Below, one piece after another: positions 7,330 to 15,755 of a stretch of 26,189 nucleotides of DNA. Each line of letters begins with the position of its first letter. The stretch's first letter is position 1. The stretch is taken from the NCBI GenBank assembly GCA_046497505.1, contig JAWOFN010000069.1, forward strand, positions 1 to 26,189, given 5' to 3'. Source of the stretch: JAWOFN01 sp046497505 [NCBI: bacterium]. Its GTDB lineage: Bacteria; Blakebacterota; Blakebacteria; Blakebacterales. Below the pieces are notes generated by a model, which worked only from the letters and a program-made list of their open reading frames with translations, had not been told where the DNA came from and made no database searches. The position numbers and the translations under genes were made by a program.

Positions 7330-8808
7330 ATGATCCCATCCACCGCCAGTCCCGCATCCGGGCGGATCCCGGCCCTCGGGTCCCCCCTCCTCCTCCTCCT
7401 CCTCCTCCTGCTCTCCCTCTCCCTGCCGGTCTCCATCCCGGGCAGGACAGCGGCCCAGTCGGGCGGGCCGGAACGGGTCTGGACCCTGGACTACGTGCTC
7501 CGGCCGGCCTTCGAGGGACGCAGCATGGAGGTCACGGCGGTCCTCAGGGGGGACATCTCCGGAGGTGTGCTCTGGCACACCGGTCGGCGTATGGAGGCCC
7601 AGGTGGAGCGCAGCCGCCCCGAGGCCCGGGACGGTTTCGGACAGCCCCTCCGGGCGGCGTCGGTGGACCGGGGGTGGATCATCACCGGTGGGTCGGGGGA
7701 GGGGATGCGTGTCAGCTACACCCTCTCCAGCAGCGAGGAACTGCCCCGGGGGGCCGACGGGGTGGGGTTCGGGAGTGAGGTCCTCTACGGACCCGGGGAG
7801 GCGATCTTCCTCATCCCCGCGTCCGCGGACTCCGACGATCCCGATCGTCCCCCCCTGCGGATGGGGGAGATCGAGGTGGTCTTCGACATCCCCGTCTCAT
7901 GGCGCATCGTGGTCCCATGGGAGGGATATGGGCGACGCTACCGTCCCCGTGACACCGGGGAGCTGTGGGAGGCCATCGTGGCGGTGGGGGACCTCCGTCG
8001 CAGGATCGTGGAGATCGCCGGCATCGAGGTGACCATCGGGATCCAGGGACGAAGACCCAGCATGGACACCTTGGTCATGGAGGCGGTCCGGAGGGTGCTC
8101 AGGACGGGGCAGGAGGTATACGGTGCGCCTGCCTCCCCGCGCATGACGGTGGTCCTGCCCGAGGTCCGGCGCGGAGGAGCGAGGGTGCTGCGTCTTGGGC
8201 GGAGCCTGGGTATGGATTGGAACGACGGGCCCGGGGCCTCCGCCGGGACCGGCATGCTCCACCAGATGACCCGGGAGCTGCTCTTCATGTGGCGAGGCAT
8301 CGAACCCTCGGAACCGGCCTGGTACGCCGAAGGGGTGACGGACTACCTGGCATGGCTGGTGCTGCTCCGGCAGAACCTGGTGGATGGGGAGGAGTTCAGC
8401 CGGCGCCTGCTCGCATCAGAACGGATCTACCTCGACCACCCGCACCATGAGGGGTGGTCCCTGGTCGAAGAGGAGGCGCGCATGGACCGGGAAGAACTCG
8501 GCATGCCCTCCAGCCTGGCCCGGAGTCGCGGGAGCGTGGTGGCACTGGCGCTCGACGCGACGCTGGCCCGTCTGAGCGGGGGGCGCAGCCGGCTGACCGA
8601 CCTCCTGGGCAAGGTCCACCGTTCCCGTATGACGGGCCCGGAGGGACCCGCCCCCATCCAGAACGCGGATATCATGCGGGCCTGTTCCACGCTCACCGGG
8701 GGGGACTACCTGGTGGAGTTCTTCACCACCCTGGTGTTCGGTCCCGGACGTCCTCCGACCGCGGAGGCCCTGGCGGACGTCCTGAACCGGGAGGGGGCAG
8801 GGGACTGA
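7330..8808 (+). CDS. Secreted M61-family peptidase-like protein, probably inactive
   Basis: This 492-residue protein has an N-terminal signal (nine consecutive Leu at 20-28, then AAQ near 43) and should be exported. The C-terminal half follows peptidase M61 (glycyl aminopeptidase-like): WYAEGVTDYLAWLVLLRQ at 331-348 matches the family's WLSEGFTDYY region with the third zinc ligand Glu334, and SRGSVVALALDATLARLSGG matches the next helix. Where M61 has HEFFHLW, this protein reads RELLFMW (315-321): the Glu is kept but both zinc histidines are lost. The usual C-terminal PDZ domain is absent. It is therefore probably a non-catalytic binding protein, or has a changed mechanism. The real start is the ATG at 7330; the frame upstream is antisense to polX. 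Confidence 0.78.
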   Translation: MIPSTASPASGRIPALGSPLLLLLLLLLSLSLPVSIPGRTAAQSGGPERVWTLDYVLRPAFEGRSMEVTAVLRGDISGGVLWHTGRRMEAQVERSRPEARDGFGQPLRAASVDRGWIITGGSGEGMRVSYTLSSSEELPRGADGVGFGSEVLYGPGEAIFLIPASADSDDPDRPPLRMGEIEVVFDIPVSWRIVVPWEGYGRRYRPRDTGELWEAIVAVGDLRRRIVEIAGIEVTIGIQGRRPSMDTLVMEAVRRVLRTGQEVYGAPASPRMTVVLPEVRRGGARVLRLGRSLGMDWNDGPGASAGTGMLHQMTRELLFMWRGIEPSEPAWYAEGVTDYLAWLVLLRQNLVDGEEFSRRLLASERIYLDHPHHEGWSLVEEEARMDREELGMPSSLARSRGSVVALALDATLARLSGGRSRLTDLLGKVHRSRMTGPEGPAPIQNADIMRACSTLTGGDYLVEFFTTLVFGPGRPPTAEALADVLNREGAGD

Positions 8809-8902
8809 GCCGCTGTTAGGAGTTGGTCCCCGCCCCGGTCGCCGGTAATCTTGAGAGAGTGCCCTATCTTGCCCCCCTCATCGCCCTCCCACGGGACAGC
8901 AG

Positions 8903-9946
8903 ATGCTGATCGACACCGCCACACTCCACATCGAAGCGGGTACCGGCGGCAGCGGGGCCGCCTCCTTCCGGCGGGAGAAGTTCATACCGAAGGGGGGGCC
9001 GGACGGCGGAGACGGAGGGGACGGGGGTGATGTGATCATCGAAGTGGATCCCCACATGCGCACCCTGCTGGACTTCAAGCGTCGTCCCCACGTGAAGGCG
9101 GGGCGGGGACAGCATGGCCAGGGATCCAATAAGACCGGGGCCAGCGGGGAGGACGCGGTGGTCCGGGTCCCCCCGGGTACCGTGGTCCACGACGCGGAGA
9201 CCGGCGAGGTGCTGGGTGACCTCACCGACCCCGAGGACCGTCTGGTGGCCGCCCGGGGTGGTCGCGGCGGGAGGGGGAACGCCCGCTTCGCTTCCAGCAC
9301 GAACCAGGCCCCCCGGACCTGGGAGCCGGGGGAGGCGGGTGAGAAGCGCACGCTGCGCCTGGAGCTGAAGCTGATCGCCGACCTGGGACTGGTGGGCCAG
9401 CCGAACGCCGGGAAGAGCACCCTCCTCTCCCGTATCAGCGCTGCGAGACCGAAGATCGCCGACTACCCCTTCACCACCCTGGAACCGAACCTGGGACTGG
9501 TGGAACTGGGCGGTCATTCCGGCTGCGTGGTTGCGGACATCCCGGGCCTCATCGAGGGGGCCAGCCGGGGAAAGGGGCTGGGGTACGAGTTCCTGCGGCA
9601 CGTGGAGAGGACCTCGGCGCTCCTCTACCTGGTGGACCTGTTCTCCGACACCCCCATCGAGGATTTGCACGTCCTCCAGGGAGAGCTGGATGCTTACTCG
9701 GAGGCCTTGGCCCGCCGGCCCGCCGGCCTGCTGCTGACCAAGCTCGATCTCATCCCCCCCGAGGACCGTCCGATCCATCTCGAACTGCGTGGGCTCCCCG
9801 AGGGGGTCCTCCCCTCTTCCCGTCCCGGGAGCGACTTCGTCGAGGTGGAGGGACTGCCCGCTCTGGCCGTCTCGAGCCACAGCGGAGAGGGATTCCCGGA
9901 GGTGCGCCAGCTCATGGGCGGCCTGCTGGAGAACACGGAAGGATAA
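8903..9946 (+). CDS. obgE: GTPase Obg/CgtA
   Basis: This essential GTPase acts in large ribosomal subunit assembly and stress signalling. The glycine-rich Obg fold covers residues 1-158, including a GGDGGDGGD stretch at 35-43 and FRREKFIPKGGP. The G domain follows: P-loop GQPNAGKST at 165-173, switch I with FTTLEPN, DIPGLIEGA at 212-220, TKLD at 279-282 in place of NKxD, and SSHSGEG near the end. At 347 residues it lacks the C-terminal OCT domain found in some Obg proteins, as many bacteria do. The ribosome-binding site is weak (GGGACAGCAG just before the ATG). It is followed after 30 bases by dprA, probably in the same transcript. Confidence 0.96.
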   Translation: MLIDTATLHIEAGTGGSGAASFRREKFIPKGGPDGGDGGDGGDVIIEVDPHMRTLLDFKRRPHVKAGRGQHGQGSNKTGASGEDAVVRVPPGTVVHDAETGEVLGDLTDPEDRLVAARGGRGGRGNARFASSTNQAPRTWEPGEAGEKRTLRLELKLIADLGLVGQPNAGKSTLLSRISAARPKIADYPFTTLEPNLGLVELGGHSGCVVADIPGLIEGASRGKGLGYEFLRHVERTSALLYLVDLFSDTPIEDLHVLQGELDAYSEALARRPAGLLLTKLDLIPPEDRPIHLELRGLPEGVLPSSRPGSDFVEVEGLPALAVSSHSGEGFPEVRQLMGGLLENTEG

Positions 9947-9975
9947 GAGCCGGCCCGAGGAACCCGTCCCCCCGG

Positions 9976-11196
9976 ATGGGACCCGTCATGGAGCCCACGG
10001 AGAAGATCCTCCCCAGGGAGGATGCGCTGCGTATCGCCCACGCCCTCCAGTACGTCAACCCGGACGCTGCCCGGACCGCCGTCGCCATGGGGAGCCTGGA
10101 TGCCCTGCTGGCGTGTCCGGAGCAGGAGCTGCTCGCCCTCGAAGGTCTGGGACCGGTCACGGTGACGAAGCTCCGCCGGGCACGGGGAATGGAGGTCGAC
10201 CGGATCGAGGAGGACCTGCAGCGTCGGGGCATCATCGCCCTGGTGCGGGGCCATCCCGGCTATCCCTTCCTGCTGGGACAGGCAGCCCCCGGGGCCGCCC
10301 CCCTGGTGCTCTACGTGAAGGGGCACCCCGGGGCACTCTCCGTGGACGGCGTGGCCATCGTGGGTACCCGGCGGCCCAGTCCCTTCGGGCAGCGGTTCGC
10401 TGCCGCCCTGGGGCGGGACGTGGCTCGGCAGGAGATGGCCGTGGTATCCGGCCTGGCGTACGGTATCGACGCGGCGGCACACCGCGGGTGTCTCGAAGGG
10501 GAGGGCACCACGGTGGGGGTGCTGGCCCACGGGCTCCACACGGTCCAGCCGGGACGGAACCGGGCACTGGCCCGGAGGATCCTGGAGTCCGGGGGGGCAC
10601 TGGTGAGCGAGTACCCCCCCGGGGTGGCCGCCTCGAAGAAGACCTTCGTGCCCCGGAACCGGATCATCGCCTGGCTCACCGCCGCCACCGTGGTGGTGGA
10701 GGGTCGGGAGACCAGCGGGGCCCGGCACACGGCGGAATACGCCATGGAGGCGGACCGGACGGTGCTGGCGGTGCCGGGCCGGCCGGACGACCCCCTGGCG
10801 GGGCTCCCCAACCGGCTGCTCCGGGAGGACGGGGCCGCGGTCTGCAGGCACAGCGCCGACCTGCTGGCCACCGTCGACCCCCGGTTCGCCCGAGGGGTGG
10901 AGCGAGCCCTCAGGGCACGGGCCATGCTGCTGAAGCAGCGTGCACTGGAGGCCCTGGAGGTGCTGGGCCCCGACGCCCATTCCATCATGGGGCGGCTGGA
11001 TGGTGACCCTCACCATGTGGATGAACTGGCGCGGTGGACCCGGCTGCCGGTCCAGCGGGTGCTGGAACTGCTCCTCCACATGGAACTGGAGGGGCTGGTA
11101 GAGCAGATACCCGGGATGCGGTACATCGCCAATCTGGATACCTCGGATCTGTCCATGCAGAGGGGCGGATACCCCAGGAAGAGGGGGGAGGGGTGA
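9976..11196 (+). CDS. dprA: DNA-processing protein DprA (Smf)
   Basis: DprA binds incoming single-stranded DNA during natural transformation and loads RecA. After an N-terminal helix-hairpin-helix/SAM-like region (residues 15-85), the Rossmann-like core has VAIVGTRRPSPFG at 126-138, VVSGLAYGID at 156-165, FVPRNRIIAWL at 224-234 and VPGRPDDPLAGLPNRLL from 266. The C-terminal part (about 315-395) fits the winged-helix DprA domain. The total of 406 residues is usual for the long form. The ATG at 9976 is taken; an ATG at 9988 (MEPTEK) with GGGA before it is equally possible. The gene is convergent with hisD, the stops nine bases apart. No other competence gene is in the window, so active transformation is not shown. 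Confidence 0.93.
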   Translation: MGPVMEPTEKILPREDALRIAHALQYVNPDAARTAVAMGSLDALLACPEQELLALEGLGPVTVTKLRRARGMEVDRIEEDLQRRGIIALVRGHPGYPFLLGQAAPGAAPLVLYVKGHPGALSVDGVAIVGTRRPSPFGQRFAAALGRDVARQEMAVVSGLAYGIDAAAHRGCLEGEGTTVGVLAHGLHTVQPGRNRALARRILESGGALVSEYPPGVAASKKTFVPRNRIIAWLTAATVVVEGRETSGARHTAEYAMEADRTVLAVPGRPDDPLAGLPNRLLREDGAAVCRHSADLLATVDPRFARGVERALRARAMLLKQRALEALEVLGPDAHSIMGRLDGDPHHVDELARWTRLPVQRVLELLLHMELEGLVEQIPGMRYIANLDTSDLSMQRGGYPRKRGEG

Positions 11197-11210
11197 GGAG
11201 ACCCCTCACC
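11192..11210. terminator. Short hairpin spanning both convergent stop codons
   Basis: GGTGAGG at 11192-11198 pairs with CCTCACC at 11204-11210 over a five-base loop. The dprA stop lies in the left arm and the hisD stop (minus strand) in the right arm. There is no T-run, so it is a weak terminator candidate for both strands. Confidence 0.35.
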
Positions 11211-12492
11211 TGCTGTCCCGGAGGCGGCGTTCCGCCGCCCGGGCATGGGCCTCCAGTCCCTCCAGCCTCGCAAGCCGGGCGGTCTCACGCACGAGCGCCG
11301 AGTCCGGCCCCCCTGCCTCCGAACGCATCCAGGTCCTCACCCGGAGGAAAGTGAATACCGAAAGGCCTCCGACGTAGCGTGCCGTCCCCCCGGTGGGAAG
11401 CACGTGGTTCGGTCCCGCGCCGTAGTCCCCGAAGACCTCCGCCGCACCCTCACCGATGAAGAGTGCCCCGTAGTGGTCCAGTCGCGAGGCGGCCTCCTCG
11501 GGATCGGCGGTGACCACCTGGAGATGCTCCGGGGCCAGCCGGTCGCAGACCGCCGCCGCCTCCTCCAGGTCGGCGGCGGCCACAGCGAACCCGCCCCGGA
11601 CCGCCTGGCGGGCCACCGCCGCGGTGGGCAGGTCCTTCAGCTGCCGGGCCAGGGCGGCGTCCACGGCGTCCAGCACCTCCTCCTCCCAGCTTACCAGCAC
11701 GGGCAGCGCATCCGGGTCGTGCTCGGCCTGGGCCAGCAGGTCCGCGGCCACGGTGTCCGGGTCGGCAGTGCCGTCGGCCAGCACCACGAGTTCGGAGGGA
11801 CCGGCCAGCATGTCGATGCCGACCCGTCCCGAGACGAGCTGCTTGGCGGCGGTGGTCCAACGGCTCCCGGGGCCCACCACGACGTCGCAGGGGGGGACCT
11901 CTCCCGCCCCCCAGGCGAGGGCGGCGACGGCCTGCGCACCCCCCACCCTGATCAGGGCGTCCGCCCCCGCCACCGCGGCCGCGGCCAGGGTGATGTCTGC
12001 GGGACGGGGGGAAGCGGCCCACACCTCCTCGACACCGGCGGTGCGGGCGGTGATCACGGTCATCAGTGCGCTGGAGGGGAGGGGGAAGCGCCCGCCCGGG
12101 ATGTAGCAGCCCGCCCTGCGGACGGGTGTTATGCGGTGGCCTGCCCTCCCTCCGGGCCAGCCGGTCTCCATGGGGCCCAGGGCCTCGAACTGGGCACAAG
12201 CGAAGTCCCGGATCCTCTCAGCCGCCGATTCCAGTACCTGAAGGTCCCCGGCATCGACGCGCTCCCGGGCGGCTTCCAGTTCCGGGCGCGATGCGATCCA
12301 GGGGGCACCCTCCTCCAGCTCCCCCAGGCGCACCGCGTGTTCCCGCACCGCTTCCTCCCCCCGGGCCCGGACGTCTTCCACGATGCCGGCGGCCGTATCC
12401 AGGGTGGCCCGGTCCACGGCCTCCCGGTCCGGCCCGGGAAGTCCGTCCGGTGTGATCCTGCGCAGGAGTCGTCCTCCTTCCCGAGTATTCAT
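11206..12492 (-). CDS. hisD: Histidinol dehydrogenase
   Basis: HisD catalyses the last two steps of histidine synthesis, oxidising L-histidinol to histidine with two NAD. All key residues are visible in the 428-residue protein: zinc ligands Q255 and H258 (LLAQAEHDPDA), D356 (GDYGAGPNHVLPTG) and H416, and the catalytic pair E322-H323 in APEHLQ. The NAD/substrate region GCYIPGGRFPLPSS and GGAQAVAALAWG is typical. It is the last gene of the his operon, unlike the common hisG-hisD-hisC order, and its ATG overlaps the hisA/I/E stop by four bases. There is no strong terminator after it, only the short hairpin at the convergent junction with dprA. Confidence 0.97.
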   Translation of the reverse strand: MNTREGGRLLRRITPDGLPGPDREAVDRATLDTAAGIVEDVRARGEEAVREHAVRLGELEEGAPWIASRPELEAARERVDAGDLQVLESAAERIRDFACAQFEALGPMETGWPGGRAGHRITPVRRAGCYIPGGRFPLPSSALMTVITARTAGVEEVWAASPRPADITLAAAAVAGADALIRVGGAQAVAALAWGAGEVPPCDVVVGPGSRWTTAAKQLVSGRVGIDMLAGPSELVVLADGTADPDTVAADLLAQAEHDPDALPVLVSWEEEVLDAVDAALARQLKDLPTAAVARQAVRGGFAVAAADLEEAAAVCDRLAPEHLQVVTADPEEAASRLDHYGALFIGEGAAEVFGDYGAGPNHVLPTGGTARYVGGLSVFTFLRVRTWMRSEAGGPDSALVRETARLARLEGLEAHARAAERRLRDSR

Positions 12493-13766
12493 GGCCTGCC
12501 CTCCTCCTGTTCCTCCTTTGCGTCACCGGGCCGCCGCCGCACCTTCAGGGCCCGGCGATCCAGCTCCGACTCCACGTCCTCCAGATCCGCCCCTTCGGCG
12601 GCCAGGCGGGTGAGGGTGAAGTAGATGAGGTCGGCGGCCTCCCACACCGTCTCCCTCCGGCCGGAGGCACGGGTCAGTTCTGCCGCTTCCTCGATGAGCT
12701 TGGAGCGGAGCAGCGCGGGGTGGTCGAAGAGACGCCGTGTGTAGCTTCCCTCCGGGGCCTCCTCCCTCCGCTGCCGAATGGTCCGCATGAGGGCACCCAG
12801 ACCGCGGTCCTCCCCCCAGCATGTTCGGGTCCCGGTGTGGCAGAAGCCGCTCCCCATCTGACGGACCGTGAACCGGAGGGCGTCCCGGTCGCAGTCGGGG
12901 GTGATGCGGAGCAGCTCCTGGGCGGCGCCGCTCGTCTCACCCTTCACCCAGAGGCCCCGGCTCCGGGATCGGTAGACCCCCCGGCCGGTGCGTACCGCCT
13001 CCCGGACACTCTCCCCGTCGGAGTAGACCAGTCCCAGGGCGGTGCCGAGCTCATCGGTGACCACGGTGGGCCAGAGCCCGTCGGGACGATCGGAGGAGAG
13101 GGGCGCGGTGACGGCGTCCCCCAGGTCCATGCGCCCGGTATAGAGGGCCATCCCCACCTGGGCGTCGGCACCCAGCCGGTCGATGGCGGCCACCTCTCCG
13201 GTGCTCGTGACCCCTCCGGCCACGGTCAGGCGGGCAGGGGCTGCGGCATCCACCAGGCGTTCCACCTCCTTGAGGTCGATGCCTCCCAGGCGCCCCTCCC
13301 GCTCCACGAAGGTGACCAGGAATCCGCCCACGTACGGCTTGAGCTCCTCCATCCGTTCCAGCACGCTGCGGCCGGTCTTCCGGGTCCACCCTTCCACGAC
13401 CACCTCGCCCCGGACCGCGTCCAGGGCGGCGATAACACGTTCGGAGGGCAGCTCCTCCAGCACCGCCGGGACGGCGGCGGTCCCCAGGATCACCTTCTTC
13501 GCCCCGGCGTCCAGCCAGTCCAGGGCGGTCTCCGCGTCGCGGATCCCTCCCCCCACGCGGCAGGGGGCCTCCCCCGTCAGGTCACGGACCAGCTCGGTGT
13601 TCGAGCCGGTGCCGAGGGCCGCGTCCAGGTCGATGAGGGCGGTCTCCCCGGCGATGCGGAACCGTCGGATCAGGGGCCGGGGGTCGCCGGCCTCCAGTGC
13701 CTTCTCCTTCCCGCCCACCAGCTGGACGGCCTGTCCCTCCTGCAGGTCGATGCTCGGGACGATCAT
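12489..13766 (-). CDS. HisA-HisI-HisE trifunctional fusion
   Basis: One 425-residue frame holds three histidine enzymes. Residues 1 to about 220 are HisA (ProFAR isomerase, a TIM barrel): D7, VGGGIRD at 71-77, D116 and T152 match its catalytic and phosphate-binding positions, and GMALYTG closes it. Residues about 228-320 are HisI (PRA-CH): SRSRGLWVKGETSG, the Mg-binding DCDRD at 291-295, and zinc cysteines 292, 309 and 316 in CHTGTRTCW. Residues about 323-415 are HisE (PRA-PH): EGSYTRRLF and SKLIEEAAEL, then EAADLIYF. These are steps 4, 3 and 2 of the pathway, fused in reverse order. All three active sites look intact. It overlaps hisF and hisD by four bases each. Confidence 0.93.
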   Translation of the reverse strand: MIVPSIDLQEGQAVQLVGGKEKALEAGDPRPLIRRFRIAGETALIDLDAALGTGSNTELVRDLTGEAPCRVGGGIRDAETALDWLDAGAKKVILGTAAVPAVLEELPSERVIAALDAVRGEVVVEGWTRKTGRSVLERMEELKPYVGGFLVTFVEREGRLGGIDLKEVERLVDAAAPARLTVAGGVTSTGEVAAIDRLGADAQVGMALYTGRMDLGDAVTAPLSSDRPDGLWPTVVTDELGTALGLVYSDGESVREAVRTGRGVYRSRSRGLWVKGETSGAAQELLRITPDCDRDALRFTVRQMGSGFCHTGTRTCWGEDRGLGALMRTIRQRREEAPEGSYTRRLFDHPALLRSKLIEEAAELTRASGRRETVWEAADLIYFTLTRLAAEGADLEDVESELDRRALKVRRRPGDAKEEQEEGRP

Positions 13767-14515
13767 AGACGCACCTCGAATCCCATCTCGGCCAGGCGCT
13801 GTTTCACGCGGCGCACGGTCATGTCTCCGTCGTGGAAGATGGATGCGGCCAGCACCGCGTCCGCCCCTGCCCTCAGGGCCTCGGCCAGGTGACCGGCGTG
13901 AGCCGCGCCCCCGCTGGCGATCACCGGAACCCGCACGGCCTCGCTCACAGCCCGCAGCAGGTCGAGGTCGTAGCCGGATCGGGTCCCATCCCGGTCCCAG
14001 CTGGTCAGGAGGATCTCACCCGCCCCCCGGAGTACCCCCTCCCGGCACCATGCCACCGCGTCCCGGCCCGTGGCGTCCTTGCCGGAACGGACCTTCACCT
14101 CCCAGCCGTTCCCCCCCCGGGCGGCGTCCACGGCCAGCACCGTGCACTGCGCACCGAACCGCCCGGCCAGCCGTTCCAGCAGAGTGGGGTCGCGGACCGC
14201 TGCGGTGTTCACTGAGACCTTGTCCGCTCCGGCGTCCAGCAGCTCCGTCGCGTCCTCGACCTTCCGGACCCCGCCCCCCACGGTGATGGGGATGGAGAGT
14301 CGCTCCCGAACCCGGCGCACCGTCTCCAGCCGGGTACCCCGACGCTGGTCGGTGGCCGTGATGTCCAGGATGACGATCTCATCCGCTCCCTGGGTCTGGT
14401 AGGCCGCGCCCAGTTCGGCCGGGTCCCCTGCGTCCCTCAGGTCCTGGAACCGCACGCCTTTGACCACCCGGCCCGCGTCCACGTCCAGACAGGGGATGAT
14501 CCTGTGGGTCAGCAT
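13763..14515 (-). CDS. hisF: Imidazole glycerol phosphate synthase cyclase subunit
   Basis: HisF is the TIM-barrel half of IGP synthase. It uses ammonia from HisH to turn PRFAR into IGP and AICAR. The 250-residue protein begins [20 protein letters not shown], with catalytic Asp11 and Asp130 (LAVDAARGGNGWEV) both present. The phosphate-binding segments VGGGVRK, TSWDRDGT and IASGGA are all there. The frame remains open upstream of the ATG at 14515, but that part is antisense-like or overlaps hisH in another frame. The start overlaps the hisH stop and the stop overlaps the hisA/I/E start (ATGA in each case), which puts the two subunits of the complex in adjacent coupled genes. Confidence 0.97.
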   Translation of the reverse strand: MLTHRIIPCLDVDAGRVVKGVRFQDLRDAGDPAELGAAYQTQGADEIVILDITATDQRRGTRLETVRRVRERLSIPITVGGGVRKVEDATELLDAGADKVSVNTAAVRDPTLLERLAGRFGAQCTVLAVDAARGGNGWEVKVRSGKDATGRDAVAWCREGVLRGAGEILLTSWDRDGTRSGYDLDLLRAVSEAVRVPVIASGGAAHAGHLAEALRAGADAVLAASIFHDGDMTVRRVKQRLAEMGFEVRL

Positions 14516-15150
14516 CAGCGGACTCCTTCCACAGCGGTATCGAGCCAGCGAACCAGCAGGGCCTGACCCCAGGCCCCCGAGAGTTCGGGGTGGAACTGGC
14601 AGGCCAGTACGGGTCCCCGTTCCAGGGCGGCGATGAAGGGTCCGCCGTGGTCGGACCATGCCGGCTTCCAGCCCACGGGCGCTGTCTCCAGGCGATATGA
14701 GTTGGCGAAGTAGGCATAGCCTCCCTCGAGCAGGCGACACTCCCCGGAGGGTTCCACCCGGTTCCAGCCCAACTGGGGGACGCGGACCCCCTCCTCGAAA
14801 CGGCCGGCCTCCGGCGGCACAACGCCCAGTCCCTCCACCCCCGGGCTCTCCTCGCTCCCGCTCCCCAGGAGCTGAAGACCCAGGCACACGGCCAGTGCGG
14901 GGCGGCCTTCGGCGAACCACCGGCGGACGCTCTCCCGCATGCCGCTCTCCTCCAGGGTCTGCATGGCGGCCCCGAAGGCCCCCACCCCGGGGAGGACGAT
15001 ACGTCCGGCCCGCTCCAGGTCGCCGGGCTCGCGGGCCACGAAGGGATCCGCCCCCGCCCGGCGCAGACCCGCCAGTACGCTGGCCAGGTTGGCGGTCCCG
15101 GTCCGGACAACGGCCGCCTCTCTTCCCGAACGTCCACCGGAGGGGGTCAT
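14515..15150 (-). CDS. hisH: Imidazole glycerol phosphate synthase glutaminase subunit
   Basis: HisH is a class-I glutamine amidotransferase that feeds ammonia to HisF. In the 211-residue protein the nucleophile is Cys89 in [15 protein letters not shown], and the other triad residues are H187 and E189 in [15 protein letters not shown] at 53-60 forms the oxyanion region and PQLGWN at 125-130 is also typical. The usual DYGxGNL near the N-terminus reads RTGTANL here, a mild divergence. I chose the ATG at 15150 because it overlaps the hisB stop by four bases and gives the normal N-terminus after a short leader of about ten residues; a longer open frame upstream overlaps hisB. Confidence 0.95.
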   Translation of the reverse strand: MTPSGGRSGREAAVVRTGTANLASVLAGLRRAGADPFVAREPGDLERAGRIVLPGVGAFGAAMQTLEESGMRESVRRWFAEGRPALAVCLGLQLLGSGSEESPGVEGLGVVPPEAGRFEEGVRVPQLGWNRVEPSGECRLLEGGYAYFANSYRLETAPVGWKPAWSDHGGPFIAALERGPVLACQFHPELSGAWGQALLVRWLDTAVEGVR

Positions 15151-15755
15151 AGCACGCCCTTCGTGCTGGGGACCTCGTCGTCCCCCGACCGGTCCACCGC
15201 CTGGCGCAGGGCCAGGGCAGCGGCCTTGAAGGCGGCCTCTGCACGGTGGTGGTCGTTCTCCCCCCGCAGCACGTCCACATGGAGGGCGGAGCGGGAGGCG
15301 GCGGCCAGGGAACGGAAGAAGTGGTCGATGTTCTCGCACGCCAGCGTCCCGAGACGCTCGCGCTCCAGGCCCAGCTCCACCACCGGGGCGGGACGACCGG
15401 AGAGGTCGACCACCGCCCGGGCCAGGGCCTCGTCCAGGGGCGCGAAGGCCCATCCGAAGCGCCGGATCCCCCGGCGTCCCCCCAGGGCCTCGTCCAGGGC
15501 GCCTCCCAGGGCCAGGGCACAGTCCTCGGCGGTGTGATGGTCATCCACCGCCAGGTCGCCTGAGCAGGTGAGTTCCAGGTCGATGCCGCTGTGCCGTGAG
15601 AGGGCGGTGAGCATGTGGTCCAGGAACCCGATCCCGGTGTCCACCTCACTCTCTCCCCTGCCGTCCAGGTCCACCCGGCATGTGATCTGTGTCTCCCGGG
15701 TGCTGCGTTCCACGCGGGCTGTGCGGGACACGGTCTTCTCGTCCTTGCGGGTCAT
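15147..15755 (-). CDS. hisB: Imidazoleglycerol-phosphate dehydratase
   Basis: HisB dehydrates IGP to imidazole acetol phosphate with a di-manganese centre. The two HHxxE metal-binding motifs are present: [14 protein letters not shown] at 71-84 and [12 protein letters not shown] at 167-178. At 202 residues it is the monofunctional enzyme, without the N-terminal histidinol-phosphatase domain of enterobacterial HisB, so that step needs another gene. The ATG at 15755 follows GAGATCCTCC-like purines in the hisC 3' end and overlaps the hisC stop by four bases. The longer upstream open frame on this strand is a shadow of hisC. Confidence 0.97.
   Translation of the reverse strand: MTRKDEKTVSRTARVERSTRETQITCRVDLDGRGESEVDTGIGFLDHMLTALSRHSGIDLELTCSGDLAVDDHHTAEDCALALGGALDEALGGRRGIRRFGWAFAPLDEALARAVVDLSGRPAPVVELGLERERLGTLACENIDHFFRSLAAASRSALHVDVLRGENDHHRAEAAFKAAALALRQAVDRSGDDEVPSTKGVL

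Noticed and set aside
8809-8902. A promoter for obgE with TATCTT at 8865-8870
   Set aside because: No -35 box lies at a suitable distance; TTGAGA at 8851 is only eight bases away.
8864-9880. A 338-codon minus-strand frame over obgE
   Set aside because: It is the antisense shadow of obgE, whose G motifs are all intact.
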